From: an uncultured Veillonella sp. | GTDB taxonomy: Bacteria; Bacillota; Negativicutes; Veillonellales; Veillonellaceae | Assembly (NCBI GenBank): GCA_900549845.1 | Contig: URPT01000004.1 | Span: 1-27,406, forward strand | Reading direction: 5' to 3' | DNA: 27,406 nt | Part shown: positions 7,405 to 15,351 of the stretch, in pieces | How the letters are laid out: each line of letters opens with the position of its first letter | Numbering within the stretch: the stretch's first letter is position 1 | Made by a program: the position numbers and the translations under genes | Notes under the pieces: generated by a model | Seen by the model: the letters and a program-made list of their open reading frames with translations, nothing else | Told to the model about the DNA's origin: nothing | Databases searched by the model: none

Positions 7405-8366
7405 GGGGCACCTCCTATGCGAGGCTGTCCACCCTCTGCTCTATATATCTTTTGTTGTAAATCGGCGGGACTTATTTTTGCAGTTTCTGATAATAAAGCT
7501 TGTTTTGATTGTTTGTTTTTACGATATTGCCACAAGATGCCTCTATTAGGTGCAAATATGAGGCTCAACAGTACGATAACCGACAGAATGACGATGATCG
7601 CAGGACCTGTAGGCAGTTTTTGTACTGTTGTACTCCAAATGGTACCGCCCATAGCAGATACCATGCCGAAACATCCTGCTAGTATACACATGGTACCGAG
7701 CTTGTTCGTCCACTGACGGGCCCCTACGGCCGGTGCAATGAGTAGGGAACTGATTAAGATAGCACCTACTGATTGAATGCCGATGATGATGGTCATGATC
7801 AATAGGGATCGATATAAAATGAGGGTGAAGGTGACGGGAATTTGTAATGTTTTAGCGTATTCTACGTCAAAGGAAATGAGCTTTAGCTCTTTCCAAAATG
7901 AGGCTGTTAAAATGATAATGATGAGCGCTGCCGCCGATGTAATGTACACATCGCGAGCTAATATGGTGGCGGCCTGTCCAAATATAAATTTTGAAAGCCC
8001 CGCCTGACCTGCATTGTTCAGACTTTGAAGGTAGGTGAGTAGAACCATACCAAGACCAAAGAAAGCAGATAGTATAGTAGCTAGAGCACCATCGAATTTG
8101 ATTTTACTGTTTTCTACGGTGATGGTAATGAGCCACGCTGCTGTAATCGAGGAGAGGGCGGCACCTATAATGAGTACCTCAATGTCTTTTATACCGGTCA
8201 GCAAGAACGCGATGACTACACCGGGCAGTGCCGCGTGGGATAGTCCGTCACCGATGAGGCTTTCCTTGCGCAGTACTGCAAATGTGCCAGCGATACCACT
8301 AGCGAGGCCTAATAACGCCGTGCCGAGCAGTACCATCTGCGTCGTATAGGATTGGAGTATGGTCAT
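7401..8366 (-). CDS. Metal ABC transporter permease
   Basis: Second ABC-3 family permease (321 aa) of the same transporter. About eight hydrophobic segments are visible, with the typical VGAILISSLLIAPAVGAR segment in the second half and LIGDGLSHAALPGV near the N terminus, a common stretch in MntB/ZnuB proteins. A polar C-terminal tail of about 40 residues has no recognisable domain, unlike the partner permease. It overlaps the ATPase gene upstream and the other permease downstream by 4 nt each, so the three are tightly coupled translationally and probably form a heterodimeric channel with one ATPase type. Confidence 0.93.
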   Translation of the reverse strand: MTILQSYTTQMVLLGTALLGLASGIAGTFAVLRKESLIGDGLSHAALPGVVIAFLLTGIKDIEVLIIGAALSSITAAWLITITVENSKIKFDGALATILSAFFGLGMVLLTYLQSLNNAGQAGLSKFIFGQAATILARDVYITSAAALIIIILTASFWKELKLISFDVEYAKTLQIPVTFTLILYRSLLIMTIIIGIQSVGAILISSLLIAPAVGARQWTNKLGTMCILAGCFGMVSAMGGTIWSTTVQKLPTGPAIIVILSVIVLLSLIFAPNRGILWQYRKNKQSKQALLSETAKISPADLQQKIYRAEGGQPRIGGAP

Positions 8367-9094
8367 ACAATCCTCCCCTTGCCGTAGGTGCGCTCGATGG
8401 CCTCATCAGTAAAGGTATCTGCTACGGGGCCATAGGCAACAGTTTGCTTGTTGACCATCGTTACCCAGTCGAAATATTGAGGTACCGTATTTAAATCGTG
8501 GTGTACGACGATCACCGTTTTACCGCGCGCTTTCATTTCTTGTAACAGGGAAATAATAGCATGCTCTGTCGTTTTATCGACGCCCTTGAAGGGCTCGTCC
8601 ATGAGGTATATATCTGCCTCTTGTACGAGGGCTCTCGCGAGGAATACACGTTGTTGTTGTCCCCCTGAAAGTTGTCGGATTTGCCTATTCACATAGTCGC
8701 TCATGCCCATTTTTTCAATCATGGAGAGAGCCAGCTCCTTATCCTTTTTACTTGGTCGTTTAAACCAACCTAGATGACCATAGCGGCCCATAAGTACGAC
8801 ATCTAATACGGTAGTAGGAAAGTCCCAGTCTACGCTACCGCTTTGAGGGACATAGGCGATTTTCTTGTAATCCTTTTTGTCCATTGCAAGGTGGTGGTCG
8901 ATATAAAACTTAACACTACCTGAGATAACTGTTAATAGGCCTAACATGGCCTTTAATAATGTAGATTTACCGGCTCCATTAGGGCCGACGATGGCCGCTA
9001 AGGAACCGATGGGTACCTTCATATCTACGTCCCATAATACGGGCTTTGTCGTATAGGCTACGGTCATATCTTCAACTTCAACGGCCCATTCCAT
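8363..9094 (-). CDS. Metal ABC transporter ATPase
   Basis: Cytosolic nucleotide-binding subunit (243 aa) of the metal uptake system, of the ZnuC/MntB/TroB type. Walker A GPNGAGKST is at 37-45, the Q-loop PQ at 83-84, the ABC signature LSGGQQQR at 142-149, and Walker B IYLMDEP at 162-168, with the switch His in VVHHD. The VDWDFPTTVLDVVLMGRYG stretch is shared by manganese/zinc-type ATPases. Start supported by AAAGGAGG on the minus strand just upstream. It follows the binding-protein gene after 106 nt that contain a hairpin and overlaps the first permease by 4 nt. Confidence 0.95.
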   Translation of the reverse strand: MEWAVEVEDMTVAYTTKPVLWDVDMKVPIGSLAAIVGPNGAGKSTLLKAMLGLLTVISGSVKFYIDHHLAMDKKDYKKIAYVPQSGSVDWDFPTTVLDVVLMGRYGHLGWFKRPSKKDKELALSMIEKMGMSDYVNRQIRQLSGGQQQRVFLARALVQEADIYLMDEPFKGVDKTTEHAIISLLQEMKARGKTVIVVHHDLNTVPQYFDWVTMVNKQTVAYGPVADTFTDEAIERTYGKGRIV

Positions 9095-9114
9095 AGAGAC
9101 CTCCTTTTATCAAT

Positions 9115-9146
9115 AGTGCTACTATCGCTGTATTGTTAGTAGTACT
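9115..9146 (-). other. Intercistronic hairpin in metal-transport operon
   Basis: AGTGCTACTA (9115-9124) pairs with TAGTAGTACT (9137-9146), with one G.U pair and no T-run. It lies between the binding-protein gene and the ATPase gene, a common place for an mRNA-stabilising or processing stem that lets the binding protein be made in excess. Confidence 0.4.
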
Positions 9147-9200
9147 TGTACTTACATAGGGCGTACACTGTATGTCGTCCTTGTTTTGAAACGTTATTTG

Positions 9201-10142
9201 TTATTTAAGTGCTTTAGCGATGGTATCGATATTGGCTTTCACCATACCGATATATGTGCCGCCTTCAGTGCCTTCAGAACCGAGGGAGTCGGAGTATAAT
9301 TCGCCACCGATAGCAACGTTCCAGCCTTTAGCCTTAGCTGCTTCTTGAACGGCTTCAATTGTTTTGTGCGGTACAGAAGATTCTACGAAGATGGCTTTGA
9401 TTTTGTGATCTACGATGAATTGAACAAGTTCATTTACATCTTGTGTGCCTGCTTCTGTAGCAGTACTTACACCTTGCAAACCTTTTACTTCAAAGCCATA
9501 AGCGCGAGCAAAGTATTGGAAGGCATCGTGTGCTGTTACGAGGACGCGAGATTCTTTAGGAATGGATTCTGCTTGAGCTTTGATGTATGCATCTGTTTCA
9601 TCTAATTTAGTAAGGTATGCATCATAGCGTTTTTTGAAATCCTCTTTGTGAGCTGGATCTGCTTTTGCAAGACCTTCGTAAACCGCTTTGGCAGCAAGTT
9701 TCCAGTTAGCTACATCGAACCAAATATGAGGATCTTTAGTTTTCACGCCATCTTCTTCGTCAAAGTCGAGTAGAGTAGCTGGATCAATTGCGTCGGATAC
9801 GCGGATAGTAGCTTTATTTTGTTTTGTTAAATTATCGAAAATGGAACCCATTTTACCTTCTAAATGAATGCCGTTGTACACCACAACATCTGCCTTAGAC
9901 ATAGTTGTTACATCGCCGGCGCTGGCTTGGTAGAGGTGAGGATCTACGCCAGGTCCCATAAGACCTTGGACGGACACATGGTCACCGCCAATTTCTTTTA
10001 CTAAATCCGTTAACATTGTAGTAGTAGCTACAACATTTAATTTTTTCTGATTGTCTTGGACTGCATCTTTTCCACAGCCTGCCAATGTGAACAACATAAG
10101 TGCTAATGATACGACGACTAATACGACTCGGTTGAACTTCAT
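9201..10142 (-). CDS. Metal-binding lipoprotein of ABC transporter (TroA/ZnuA family)
   Basis: Extracytoplasmic solute-binding protein of cluster A-I (313 aa), anchored as a lipoprotein: a basic N terminus, a hydrophobic core and lipobox LAGC with Cys23. Expected metal ligands are His69 (DPHLY), His139 (DPHIWFD), His205 (TAHDAF) and Asp285 (YSDSLG). A His-His-His-Asp set of this type is seen in TroA, which binds Zn or Mn. The long His-rich loop found in many ZnuA proteins is missing, which mildly favours Mn or a general role. The frame is open to 10187, but a minus-strand AAAAAGGAGG a few nt before the ATG at 10142 and the signal peptide fix the start. First structural gene of the operon. Confidence 0.94.
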   Translation of the reverse strand: MKFNRVVLVVVSLALMLFTLAGCGKDAVQDNQKKLNVVATTTMLTDLVKEIGGDHVSVQGLMGPGVDPHLYQASAGDVTTMSKADVVVYNGIHLEGKMGSIFDNLTKQNKATIRVSDAIDPATLLDFDEEDGVKTKDPHIWFDVANWKLAAKAVYEGLAKADPAHKEDFKKRYDAYLTKLDETDAYIKAQAESIPKESRVLVTAHDAFQYFARAYGFEVKGLQGVSTATEAGTQDVNELVQFIVDHKIKAIFVESSVPHKTIEAVQEAAKAKGWNVAIGGELYSDSLGSEGTEGGTYIGMVKANIDTIAKALK

Positions 10143-10263
10143 AATAAACCTCCTTTTTATAGATACTAATTTTAAAAACCTTAACAATCTTGTTTGAGGG
10201 AAATATTTTGCTCTAATAATGAATTAATTTGAAAAGGAATATTTCTCTGAATTTAAACGGAAA

Positions 10264-10291
10264 AATAGCCGCTACTAACGTAGCGGCTATT
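10264..10291 (-). terminator. Terminator or attenuator before metal-transport operon
   Basis: A perfect 12-bp GC-rich stem (10264-10275 with 10280-10291) around a TAAC loop is followed on the minus strand by five T. It lies after the 31-codon gene and about 120 nt before the binding-protein gene on the same strand, so it may terminate the short transcript fully or act as a partial attenuator. Confidence 0.75.
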
Positions 10292-10327
10292 GGCAGTAAT
10301 ACGTTCGTCTGCTTGGGTCACGATCCA

Positions 10328-10423
10328 TTAGTGGATGAGAGCTTGTAGATGGTTTGGCCCAATGAGGGCAACGATACCAAGTACCATCATGACCTTCATT
10401 TGAATACGCTTTCTACGTCTCAT
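10328..10423 (-). CDS. 31-aa small basic/hydrophobic protein
   Basis: A short gene with a strong ribosome binding site (minus-strand AAAGGAGG followed by TTCATC and ATG). The product begins MRRRKRIQMK, then a hydrophobic run (VMMVLGIVALIG, about residues 11-22) and a short polar end, ALIH. This fits a one-pass membrane microprotein or a leader peptide. It has its own promoter candidate (TTGATA, 17 nt, TATATT) and is followed by a GC-rich hairpin with a T-run. No family recognised. Its place, directly upstream of and co-oriented with the metal uptake operon, suggests a link to metal homeostasis or to control of the operon, but this is inference. Confidence 0.6.
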   Translation of the reverse strand: MRRRKRIQMKVMMVLGIVALIGPNHLQALIH

Positions 10424-10459
10424 GATGAACCTCCTTTGTGTAGTTTTTTTGTCATATCT

Positions 10460-10476
10460 ACCTGATATGTAAGTCC
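10460..10476. promoter_or_regulatory. Short palindrome in small-gene leader
   Basis: Reading within 10452-10471, CATATC, a 5-nt spacer and GATATG form an inverted repeat between the promoter and the SD of the 31-codon gene. It could be a metalloregulator site; no consensus match is claimed, and the exact bounds are approximate. Confidence 0.25.
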
Positions 10477-10495
10477 GAACAGTTATCTTGTATTC

Positions 10496-10524
10496 AATAT
10501 ATCATAAATGAGAAATTTTATCAA
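10496..10524 (-). promoter_or_regulatory. Sigma-70 type promoter for small gene / metal operon leader
   Basis: On the minus strand TTGATA (10524-10519) and TATATT (10501-10496) are separated by exactly 17 nt. The start of transcription would lie about 65 nt before the 31-codon gene. No equally good promoter was found between the hairpin and the binding-protein gene. Confidence 0.6.
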
Positions 10525-10537
10525 TAAGAAAATGTTC

Positions 10538-10566
10538 TTTAAATATTCATCTTTATTTAGTATGAT
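10538..10566 (+). promoter_or_regulatory. Possible promoter for TonB-domain gene pair
   Basis: TTTAAA (10538-10543), 17 nt, TATGAT (10561-10566), 41 bp before the start of the first gene. It is divergent to the small-gene promoter. Confidence 0.35.
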
Positions 10567-10607
10567 ATTATTCATAGACTCAAAATAATTATTTTAGGAG
10601 GCTTATT

Positions 10608-10985
10608 ATGAATAAATTATTCAGATTCACTGCGGCGACTTTACTTGTTGCATCCTTTGGCGTATTAGGTAATTATACAGCTGATGCGGCTAAGTTCTTA
10701 GAATCTCCGCGCGAAGTGGAAATTGTAAAACCTGAGTTACCTGAGGTTCCTCAAACAGCTACAGTAGCGCCTAATATGCGTGTACGATTCTTAATTGATA
10801 AAAAAGGTAATGTTAAAAATGTATTCGTAGAACGTTCTTCTGGTTATGCACCAGTAGATGAAGCTGTGAAAAAGGCAATCCTTCAATGGAAATTCACACC
10901 TGCTATTGGAGTGGACCAAAAGGCTCATGAATCTATTATTGGGATGACAATTACTCTACCTAAACAAGCTGTAACAGCTAAATAA
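10608..10985 (+). CDS. Secreted TonB C-terminal-domain protein
   Basis: A 125-aa exported protein: basic start, hydrophobic core to about residue 20 and an Ala-rich likely cleavage region (TADAAK). The mature part is mainly a TonB C-terminal fold: MRVRFLIDKKGNVKNVFVERSSG, then VDEAVKKAILQWKFTPA, the characteristic 'strand, SSG, helix, W-x-F-x-P-A' pattern. Unlike classical TonB it lacks a long Pro-rich spanning arm, and no ExbB/ExbD is nearby. Periplasmic, possibly binding outer-membrane or envelope partners. Strong SD (AGGAGG) before the ATG. It forms an operon with the related gene 10 nt downstream. Confidence 0.85.
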   Translation: MNKLFRFTAATLLVASFGVLGNYTADAAKFLESPREVEIVKPELPEVPQTATVAPNMRVRFLIDKKGNVKNVFVERSSGYAPVDEAVKKAILQWKFTPAIGVDQKAHESIIGMTITLPKQAVTAK

Positions 10986-10995
10986 GGAGAATGTG

Positions 10996-11343
10996 ATGAA
11001 AAAAGTGTTGCGTTGTACTGTATTAAGCGCATTGTTTGTAACTAGTATGGTAGCCTCTGTGTTGGCGGCTCCATTTCAATTGCCTGTAGCCATATCTACT
11101 CCATCTGTAGATCAAATTAATATTACTGGTTATGGCGATTCGATTCATAGTGCAGATGTGCGTTTTACCATTAATGAAGATGGTTCTGTAGGGGATATAG
11201 AGGTCGTAAAATCTAGTGGCGTTACTGCCCTTGACGAAGCGCTTGTTGAAAAAATTTCTACATGGCGTTTTACCCCTGCTACAGATTCTAATGGTAATCC
11301 AGTAGCATCTTCTAAAACTGAATATATTGATTTTAGAAATTAA
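10996..11343 (+). CDS. Second secreted TonB C-terminal-domain protein
   Basis: A 115-aa paralogue-like neighbour of the preceding gene. A cleavable signal peptide (MKKVLRC..., hydrophobic to about 22, then LAAP) is followed by the same fold: VRFTINEDGSVGDIEVVKSSG and LDEALVEKISTWRFTPA. Its C terminus ends NPVASSKTEYIDFRN, with no anchor. A GTG at 10993 is in frame, but AAGGAGA at 10984-10990 best serves the ATG at 10996. The two genes diverge outside the core motifs, so they are an old duplication or two independent family members. Probably periplasmic; partner unknown. Confidence 0.84.
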   Translation: MKKVLRCTVLSALFVTSMVASVLAAPFQLPVAISTPSVDQINITGYGDSIHSADVRFTINEDGSVGDIEVVKSSGVTALDEALVEKISTWRFTPATDSNGNPVASSKTEYIDFRN

Positions 11344-11346
11344 TAG

Positions 11347-11378
11347 AAGGCACTCATACATTGTATGGGTGCCTTTTT
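11347..11378 (+). terminator. Intrinsic terminator of TonB-domain gene pair
   Basis: A 13-bp stem (11347-11359 with 11363-11375, one G.U) with a 3-nt loop and T-run starts 4 nt after the stop. Confidence 0.85.
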
Positions 11379-11385
11379 ATGTGCT

Positions 11386-11447
11386 GGTGAAAGTACTTAA
11401 GGGTTTAATTATATTGGGTGAAAGTATTTTGTGGCTCAATTATCTTG
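11386..11447. repeat. Two imperfect 31-bp direct repeats
   Basis: GGTGAAAGTA...AATTAT blocks start at 11386 and 11417 with a 31-bp period and several mismatches. They lie upstream of the DUF438 gene promoter; meaning unknown. Confidence 0.5.
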
Positions 11448-11466
11448 AGAAATGTATCCACAGCAA

Positions 11467-11495
11467 CTGAAAATTACTTTCAAAATAAGTATAAT
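11467..11495 (+). promoter_or_regulatory. Promoter candidate for DUF438 gene
   Basis: CTGAAA (11467-11472), 17 nt and a consensus TATAAT (11490-11495), about 72 bp before the start codon. Confidence 0.45.
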
Positions 11496-11566
11496 AAATG
11501 TATATTTAATATAGTAATAATATATTGTATATACTAATAGTCTTTGACCCGTGGAGGTATAAGCAT

Positions 11567-13192
11567 ATGAATCCATTACAGCAAAAGCTAGACATTAATA
11601 ACGAACGGTACAGAATTATTGTATCTATTAAAGAGGATTATTTAGACGGTAAATTATCCTTGGAAGAGGGTAATCGTATTTTAAAAGAAAAGTTAGGTAC
11701 TTGCACGCCTGACGAATTTGCTTATGCAGAGCAAAGTTTGAAAGGTGTCTATAAGGATGAAGAAATACTAGACAAGATGGATGATTTGTTGAATTTATTT
11801 GACGGTGTATTAGTGCGTGCCGAAAATGAGTACCCAGAGAATCATCCATTGTGGGCTTATTTAGAAGAAATCAATGCTGTTGAAAAGGTAGCTCTTGAAG
11901 CGGATGAATTATTAAAACAAGATAAGTTTATTAAAAATCCTTGGCTTGGCATATTTGATTCCTTAGCAGAATGGCGTATCCATCTATCTCGTAAGCAAAA
12001 TCAATTATATCCAATGTTAGAAAATCATGGGTTTGATCGTCCTACCCGTATTATGTGGACCTTTGATGACGGCGTACGCGATGCTATCTCTGCATCCTAT
12101 GCTTTGCTTCGGGAAGATAAATATGAGGAGTTTTTAGCATCTGTTCCAGAAACATTGGCAAAGTTACGTGATTTGAACTCTAAGGAGTTAGAGGTTTTAT
12201 TGCCAACATCCTTTAAATTATTAAGCGATGAAGAGTTTGTGCGCATGAGCAAAAATGACCATGAAATCGGCTATGCTATTATTAACGCACCAGGTTTATA
12301 TGTCGTGCCCGGTATTAACGATTCCGCAGCCTCATTAAATGGAAATGCTGCTGGTCAAAATAGTGCAGTATCTAATGAGTTTCTAAATGATTTGGCAGGC
12401 TTATTATCTAAGTATGTAGGTCCTGTAGGTGGAGCACAAGTTGGGAAGGATACAGTCCTCGATGTGGCGACAGGCAAATTGACATTAGAGCAAATCAATT
12501 TGCTGTTCCGTCATCTTCCAGTAGATTTGTCTTATGTTGATGAAAATGAACTCGTTAGGTTTTACAGTGATACGCCACATCGTATATTCCCTCGCAGTGC
12601 CAATGTTATTGGTCGTGAAGTGAAGAATTGTCACCCTGCGAAGTCCGTTCACGTTGTAGAAGAAATTGTAGAGAAATTCCGTTCAGGTGAGCAAAGCCAA
12701 GCTGAATTCTGGATCAATAAACCGGGATTGTTTATCTATGTTATCTATACAGCAGTACGTGATGAAAATGGTAAATTCCGCGGTGTCTTAGAAATGATGC
12801 AAGATTGCACTCATATACGTGAGCTTGAAGGCTCTCGTACATTGTTGACTTGGGATAAGACTGATTTTGTAGGAAATACAGCTAATAATGGTAATGATAA
12901 ATCCCTAGCTCAAGAGGCCGCAGAAGAGGTTGATGAAGAACCACTTACTACCGATGCTGACGGTCGTCTCCATATAGATGCAAAGACAACTCTATCTAAC
13001 TTGATTAAACAGAGCCCTGAAGTGGTAGATTATTTGATTTCCTTAAATCCTAAATTTGAGAAGTTGAAAACGCCGATGGTAAAAGTGATGGCAAAGGTAG
13101 CTACTATTAAGATGATTGCAGAGCGCGGTGATTTTAATGTAGATGATTTAGTCGGTAAAATTGATGGATTTATTAATAGAAATAAAAAGTAA
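11567..13192 (+). CDS. DUF438/PAS-domain protein
   Basis: Predicted cytosolic 541-aa protein of the DUF438 family. An N-terminal DUF438 helical region covers about 1-90; a hemerythrin-like segment follows with His93 (NHPLWAYLEE) and the hallmark HLSRKQNQLYPMLENHGF at 139-156, but several His/Glu ligands usual in hemerythrins are replaced (for example FDDGVRD), so iron binding is doubtful. A PAS-like domain lies at about 330-440 (FYSDTPHRIFPRS...NCHPAKS...FRGVLEMMQD), and a DUF1858-like helical end follows (TTLSNLIKQSPEVVDYLISLNPKF). Such proteins are thought to sense redox or NO-type signals. The frame opens at 11525, but GGAGG at 11553-11557 and family fit support 11567. Monocistronic. Confidence 0.85.
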   Translation: MNPLQQKLDINNERYRIIVSIKEDYLDGKLSLEEGNRILKEKLGTCTPDEFAYAEQSLKGVYKDEEILDKMDDLLNLFDGVLVRAENEYPENHPLWAYLEEINAVEKVALEADELLKQDKFIKNPWLGIFDSLAEWRIHLSRKQNQLYPMLENHGFDRPTRIMWTFDDGVRDAISASYALLREDKYEEFLASVPETLAKLRDLNSKELEVLLPTSFKLLSDEEFVRMSKNDHEIGYAIINAPGLYVVPGINDSAASLNGNAAGQNSAVSNEFLNDLAGLLSKYVGPVGGAQVGKDTVLDVATGKLTLEQINLLFRHLPVDLSYVDENELVRFYSDTPHRIFPRSANVIGREVKNCHPAKSVHVVEEIVEKFRSGEQSQAEFWINKPGLFIYVIYTAVRDENGKFRGVLEMMQDCTHIRELEGSRTLLTWDKTDFVGNTANNGNDKSLAQEAAEEVDEEPLTTDADGRLHIDAKTTLSNLIKQSPEVVDYLISLNPKFEKLKTPMVKVMAKVATIKMIAERGDFNVDDLVGKIDGFINRNKK

Positions 13193-13586
13193 ACTAGAAA
13201 ATAGATATAGAGGATATATTTGGAACTTGAATTTAGAAGATAAATATTTGTTTTTCTAGAATAAAAGGCTAGGTCATATGACCTAGCCTCATTTTATTTT
13301 TTTATTAGTTGATGTATATTCAGTTAGCTCTTTTATATTAATCATTATTAGAATAAATTCAATAAAACAGATAGAGTTATTAAAATATTTTATATAAAAT
13401 GTGTTGCACTAATTTAAAATAAGCATGCATTAATTTCTTATAATTCATCTCTTTTGTGTATACAAATTTGTCTGAAAAGGGTACAATAAAACATAATGAA
13501 AGTATTTGCGGATGCAGTATTTTCTTATCTTAAACTACTTTTACAAGAGAAATTACGTATATATTAAAGGTGAGGATCTGGATACT
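13193..13586. other. Non-coding region between DUF438 gene and pckA
   Basis: The region holds a 24-nt perfect palindrome ending in a T-rich run (terminator, listed separately) and then about 190 nt of very AT-rich DNA. A TACAAT at 13482-13487 could be a -10 for pckA, with the palindrome ACAAATTTGT (13462-13471) over the -35 position as a possible regulator site. No small gene is evident. Confidence 0.5.
13266..13305 (+). terminator. Intrinsic terminator of DUF438 gene
   Basis: A perfectly palindromic 24-nt stem at 13266-13289 (AGGCTAGGTCAT and complement) is followed by CATTTTATTTTTTTATT. Confidence 0.82.
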
Positions 13587-15215
13587 ATGTCGACAAGACG
13601 CGTTTGGAAGCAAAGTGAAATTAAAACAAACCCATTATTTTCTAAGATGCGCAGTACTATTGAAACTGCATTTTATGGAAACAATGTAACGCCTATTACA
13701 TCTGTGGCACAAGCGTACCAATTTGCCACTGAAGAACCTGGCGTTATCGTCCTCGATATGCCTGTATATAAACCATGCGAGCAAGGTTTGCCAGCTGATG
13801 CAAAGGTACTTGTTACAAACGATGGTAAAACTACAGGCCGTTATGCAAAAGCTCGTCGCATTATTGGCGATGAAGGCATTGACGAAGTGGAACTTGCTAA
13901 TATTGCACGTGATGCAGTCTATGATAGCCGCGGTAAAGAATGGATTTCTGCTGATACTATCGTAGGTCTTGATAAAAAGTTCACAGCTCGTGCGCATTTG
14001 ATGATTCCGAAAGACCATGCATCCATTTTGTATTCTTGGATCATGAACTTCAAGTTCTTTGATGCAGCAGTAAAAGAATTCTACAATGATAGTGTAGAAA
14101 TTCCTGAAGGCGATATTTATATCTATTCTGATCCTGACTATGTGGTGCCAGGTCATCCAGGTGGACTTGCTATTTTTGACCCAGCTCATAACTGCGCTAT
14201 GATTCTTGGTATGCGCTACTTCGGTGAGCATAAAAAAGGTACCCTTACATTGGCATGGTCCTTGGCGAACCGCTTCGACTATGTAGCATGCCATGGCGGT
14301 ATGAAACGTTATAATCTTGATAATGGTAAAAGCTACACTATCGGTGTATTCGGCTTGTCCGGTTCTGGTAAATCCACATTAACTCATGAAAAGCATGATG
14401 GTCGTTATGATATTTCTATCTTGCATGACGATGCGTATATCATCAATACTAATGACTTGAGTTCTATTGCTCTTGAACCTACATATTTTGACAAAATGCA
14501 AGACTATCCTGTGGAACATCCTGCTAATGAATTCTTGTTGACTCTACAAAATGTTGGCGTAACTATGGATGAGGATGGCCATAAGGTTGTGTTGGCAGAA
14601 GATGTGCGTAATAATAATGGTCGCGCTATTAAATCTCAATTCTGGACAGATAATCGTGTAAACTACGTAGATCAACCAGTTAATGCCATTGTATGGCTTA
14701 TGAAGGATAAAACTTTGCCACCAATCCTTAAAATTAATGACCCTGTTTTGGCATCTACAATGGGCGCAACACTGGCGACACGTCGTTCTACTGCTGAAAA
14801 GCTGGATGCTCACGTTGATCCAAACGCACTTGTTATCGAACCATATGCGAATCCATTCCGTACATATCCATTGGTTCGTGACTATGAAAGTTACAAAAAA
14901 CTGTTCTCTGAATGTGGCGTTCAATGTTACATCATGAACACAGGCTTCTTCTTGGAAAAGAAAATTCCAAAAGAAGTGACTCTTGATTTGTTAGAACGTT
15001 TGGTAGAAGGTACATTGGACTTCAAGCCATTCTATAAATACGAAAACCTCTCCTATGTAGAGGTTCCTGGTTTCGAACCACCATTCCAAGTGCGTGAATA
15101 CCATCACCAACTACACAAAGCATTCGAGTTCCGCTATGACTATGTAGAAAAACTCATCGGTCATAAAAACGAATTGCCCCGAGAAGTATTGGATGTATTA
15201 AAAACTCTAATGTAA
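13587..15215 (+). CDS. pckA: Phosphoenolpyruvate carboxykinase (ATP), divergent type
   Basis: Interconverts oxaloacetate and PEP with ATP/ADP; in a lactate/succinate-using anaerobe it would link the C4 acids to gluconeogenesis. Recognised from the PEPCK-like YFGEHKKGTLTLAWSLANR stretch, the P-loop GLSGSGKST at 256-264 (classical enzymes read GLSGTGKTT), the acidic LHDDAYII kinase-2-like segment, and TRRSTAEK followed by EPYANPFRTYP. The 542 aa length fits the family. The frame is open from 13506, but the sequence before MSTRRVWKQ is unlike the family and AAAGGTGAGG at 13566-13575 precedes the ATG at 13587, with rather long spacing. Codon bias suggests high expression. Divergence from textbook PEPCK is clear, so a related nucleotide-dependent carboxykinase is not excluded. 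Confidence 0.8.
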   Translation: MSTRRVWKQSEIKTNPLFSKMRSTIETAFYGNNVTPITSVAQAYQFATEEPGVIVLDMPVYKPCEQGLPADAKVLVTNDGKTTGRYAKARRIIGDEGIDEVELANIARDAVYDSRGKEWISADTIVGLDKKFTARAHLMIPKDHASILYSWIMNFKFFDAAVKEFYNDSVEIPEGDIYIYSDPDYVVPGHPGGLAIFDPAHNCAMILGMRYFGEHKKGTLTLAWSLANRFDYVACHGGMKRYNLDNGKSYTIGVFGLSGSGKSTLTHEKHDGRYDISILHDDAYIINTNDLSSIALEPTYFDKMQDYPVEHPANEFLLTLQNVGVTMDEDGHKVVLAEDVRNNNGRAIKSQFWTDNRVNYVDQPVNAIVWLMKDKTLPPILKINDPVLASTMGATLATRRSTAEKLDAHVDPNALVIEPYANPFRTYPLVRDYESYKKLFSECGVQCYIMNTGFFLEKKIPKEVTLDLLERLVEGTLDFKPFYKYENLSYVEVPGFEPPFQVREYHHQLHKAFEFRYDYVEKLIGHKNELPREVLDVLKTLM

Positions 15216-15261
15216 TATATTGAGTCAGTTGAATTTCTGTCTTGAGATTATTTAAAACTTT

Positions 15262-15297
15262 AAAGAAAGAGCCCTCCTTATGGAGGGCTCTTTCTTT
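15262..15297. terminator. Intrinsic terminator of pckA
   Basis: A 16-bp perfect stem (15262-15277 with 15282-15297) around a 4-nt loop, with a T-rich 3' side. Confidence 0.88.
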
Positions 15298-15351
15298 TGT
15301 GGTAATATATACTTATGATAAATCAATAATGTTTTGTTATAAGGTGTTTCT

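Noticed and set aside
6393..8349. Several plus-strand ORFs of 65-107 codons opposite the metal permease genes
   Set aside because: They are complements of the permease genes, without SD or domain features.
13635..14294. 219-codon minus-strand ORF inside pckA
   Set aside because: Antisense shadow of a strongly codon-biased gene; no SD and no recognisable domain.
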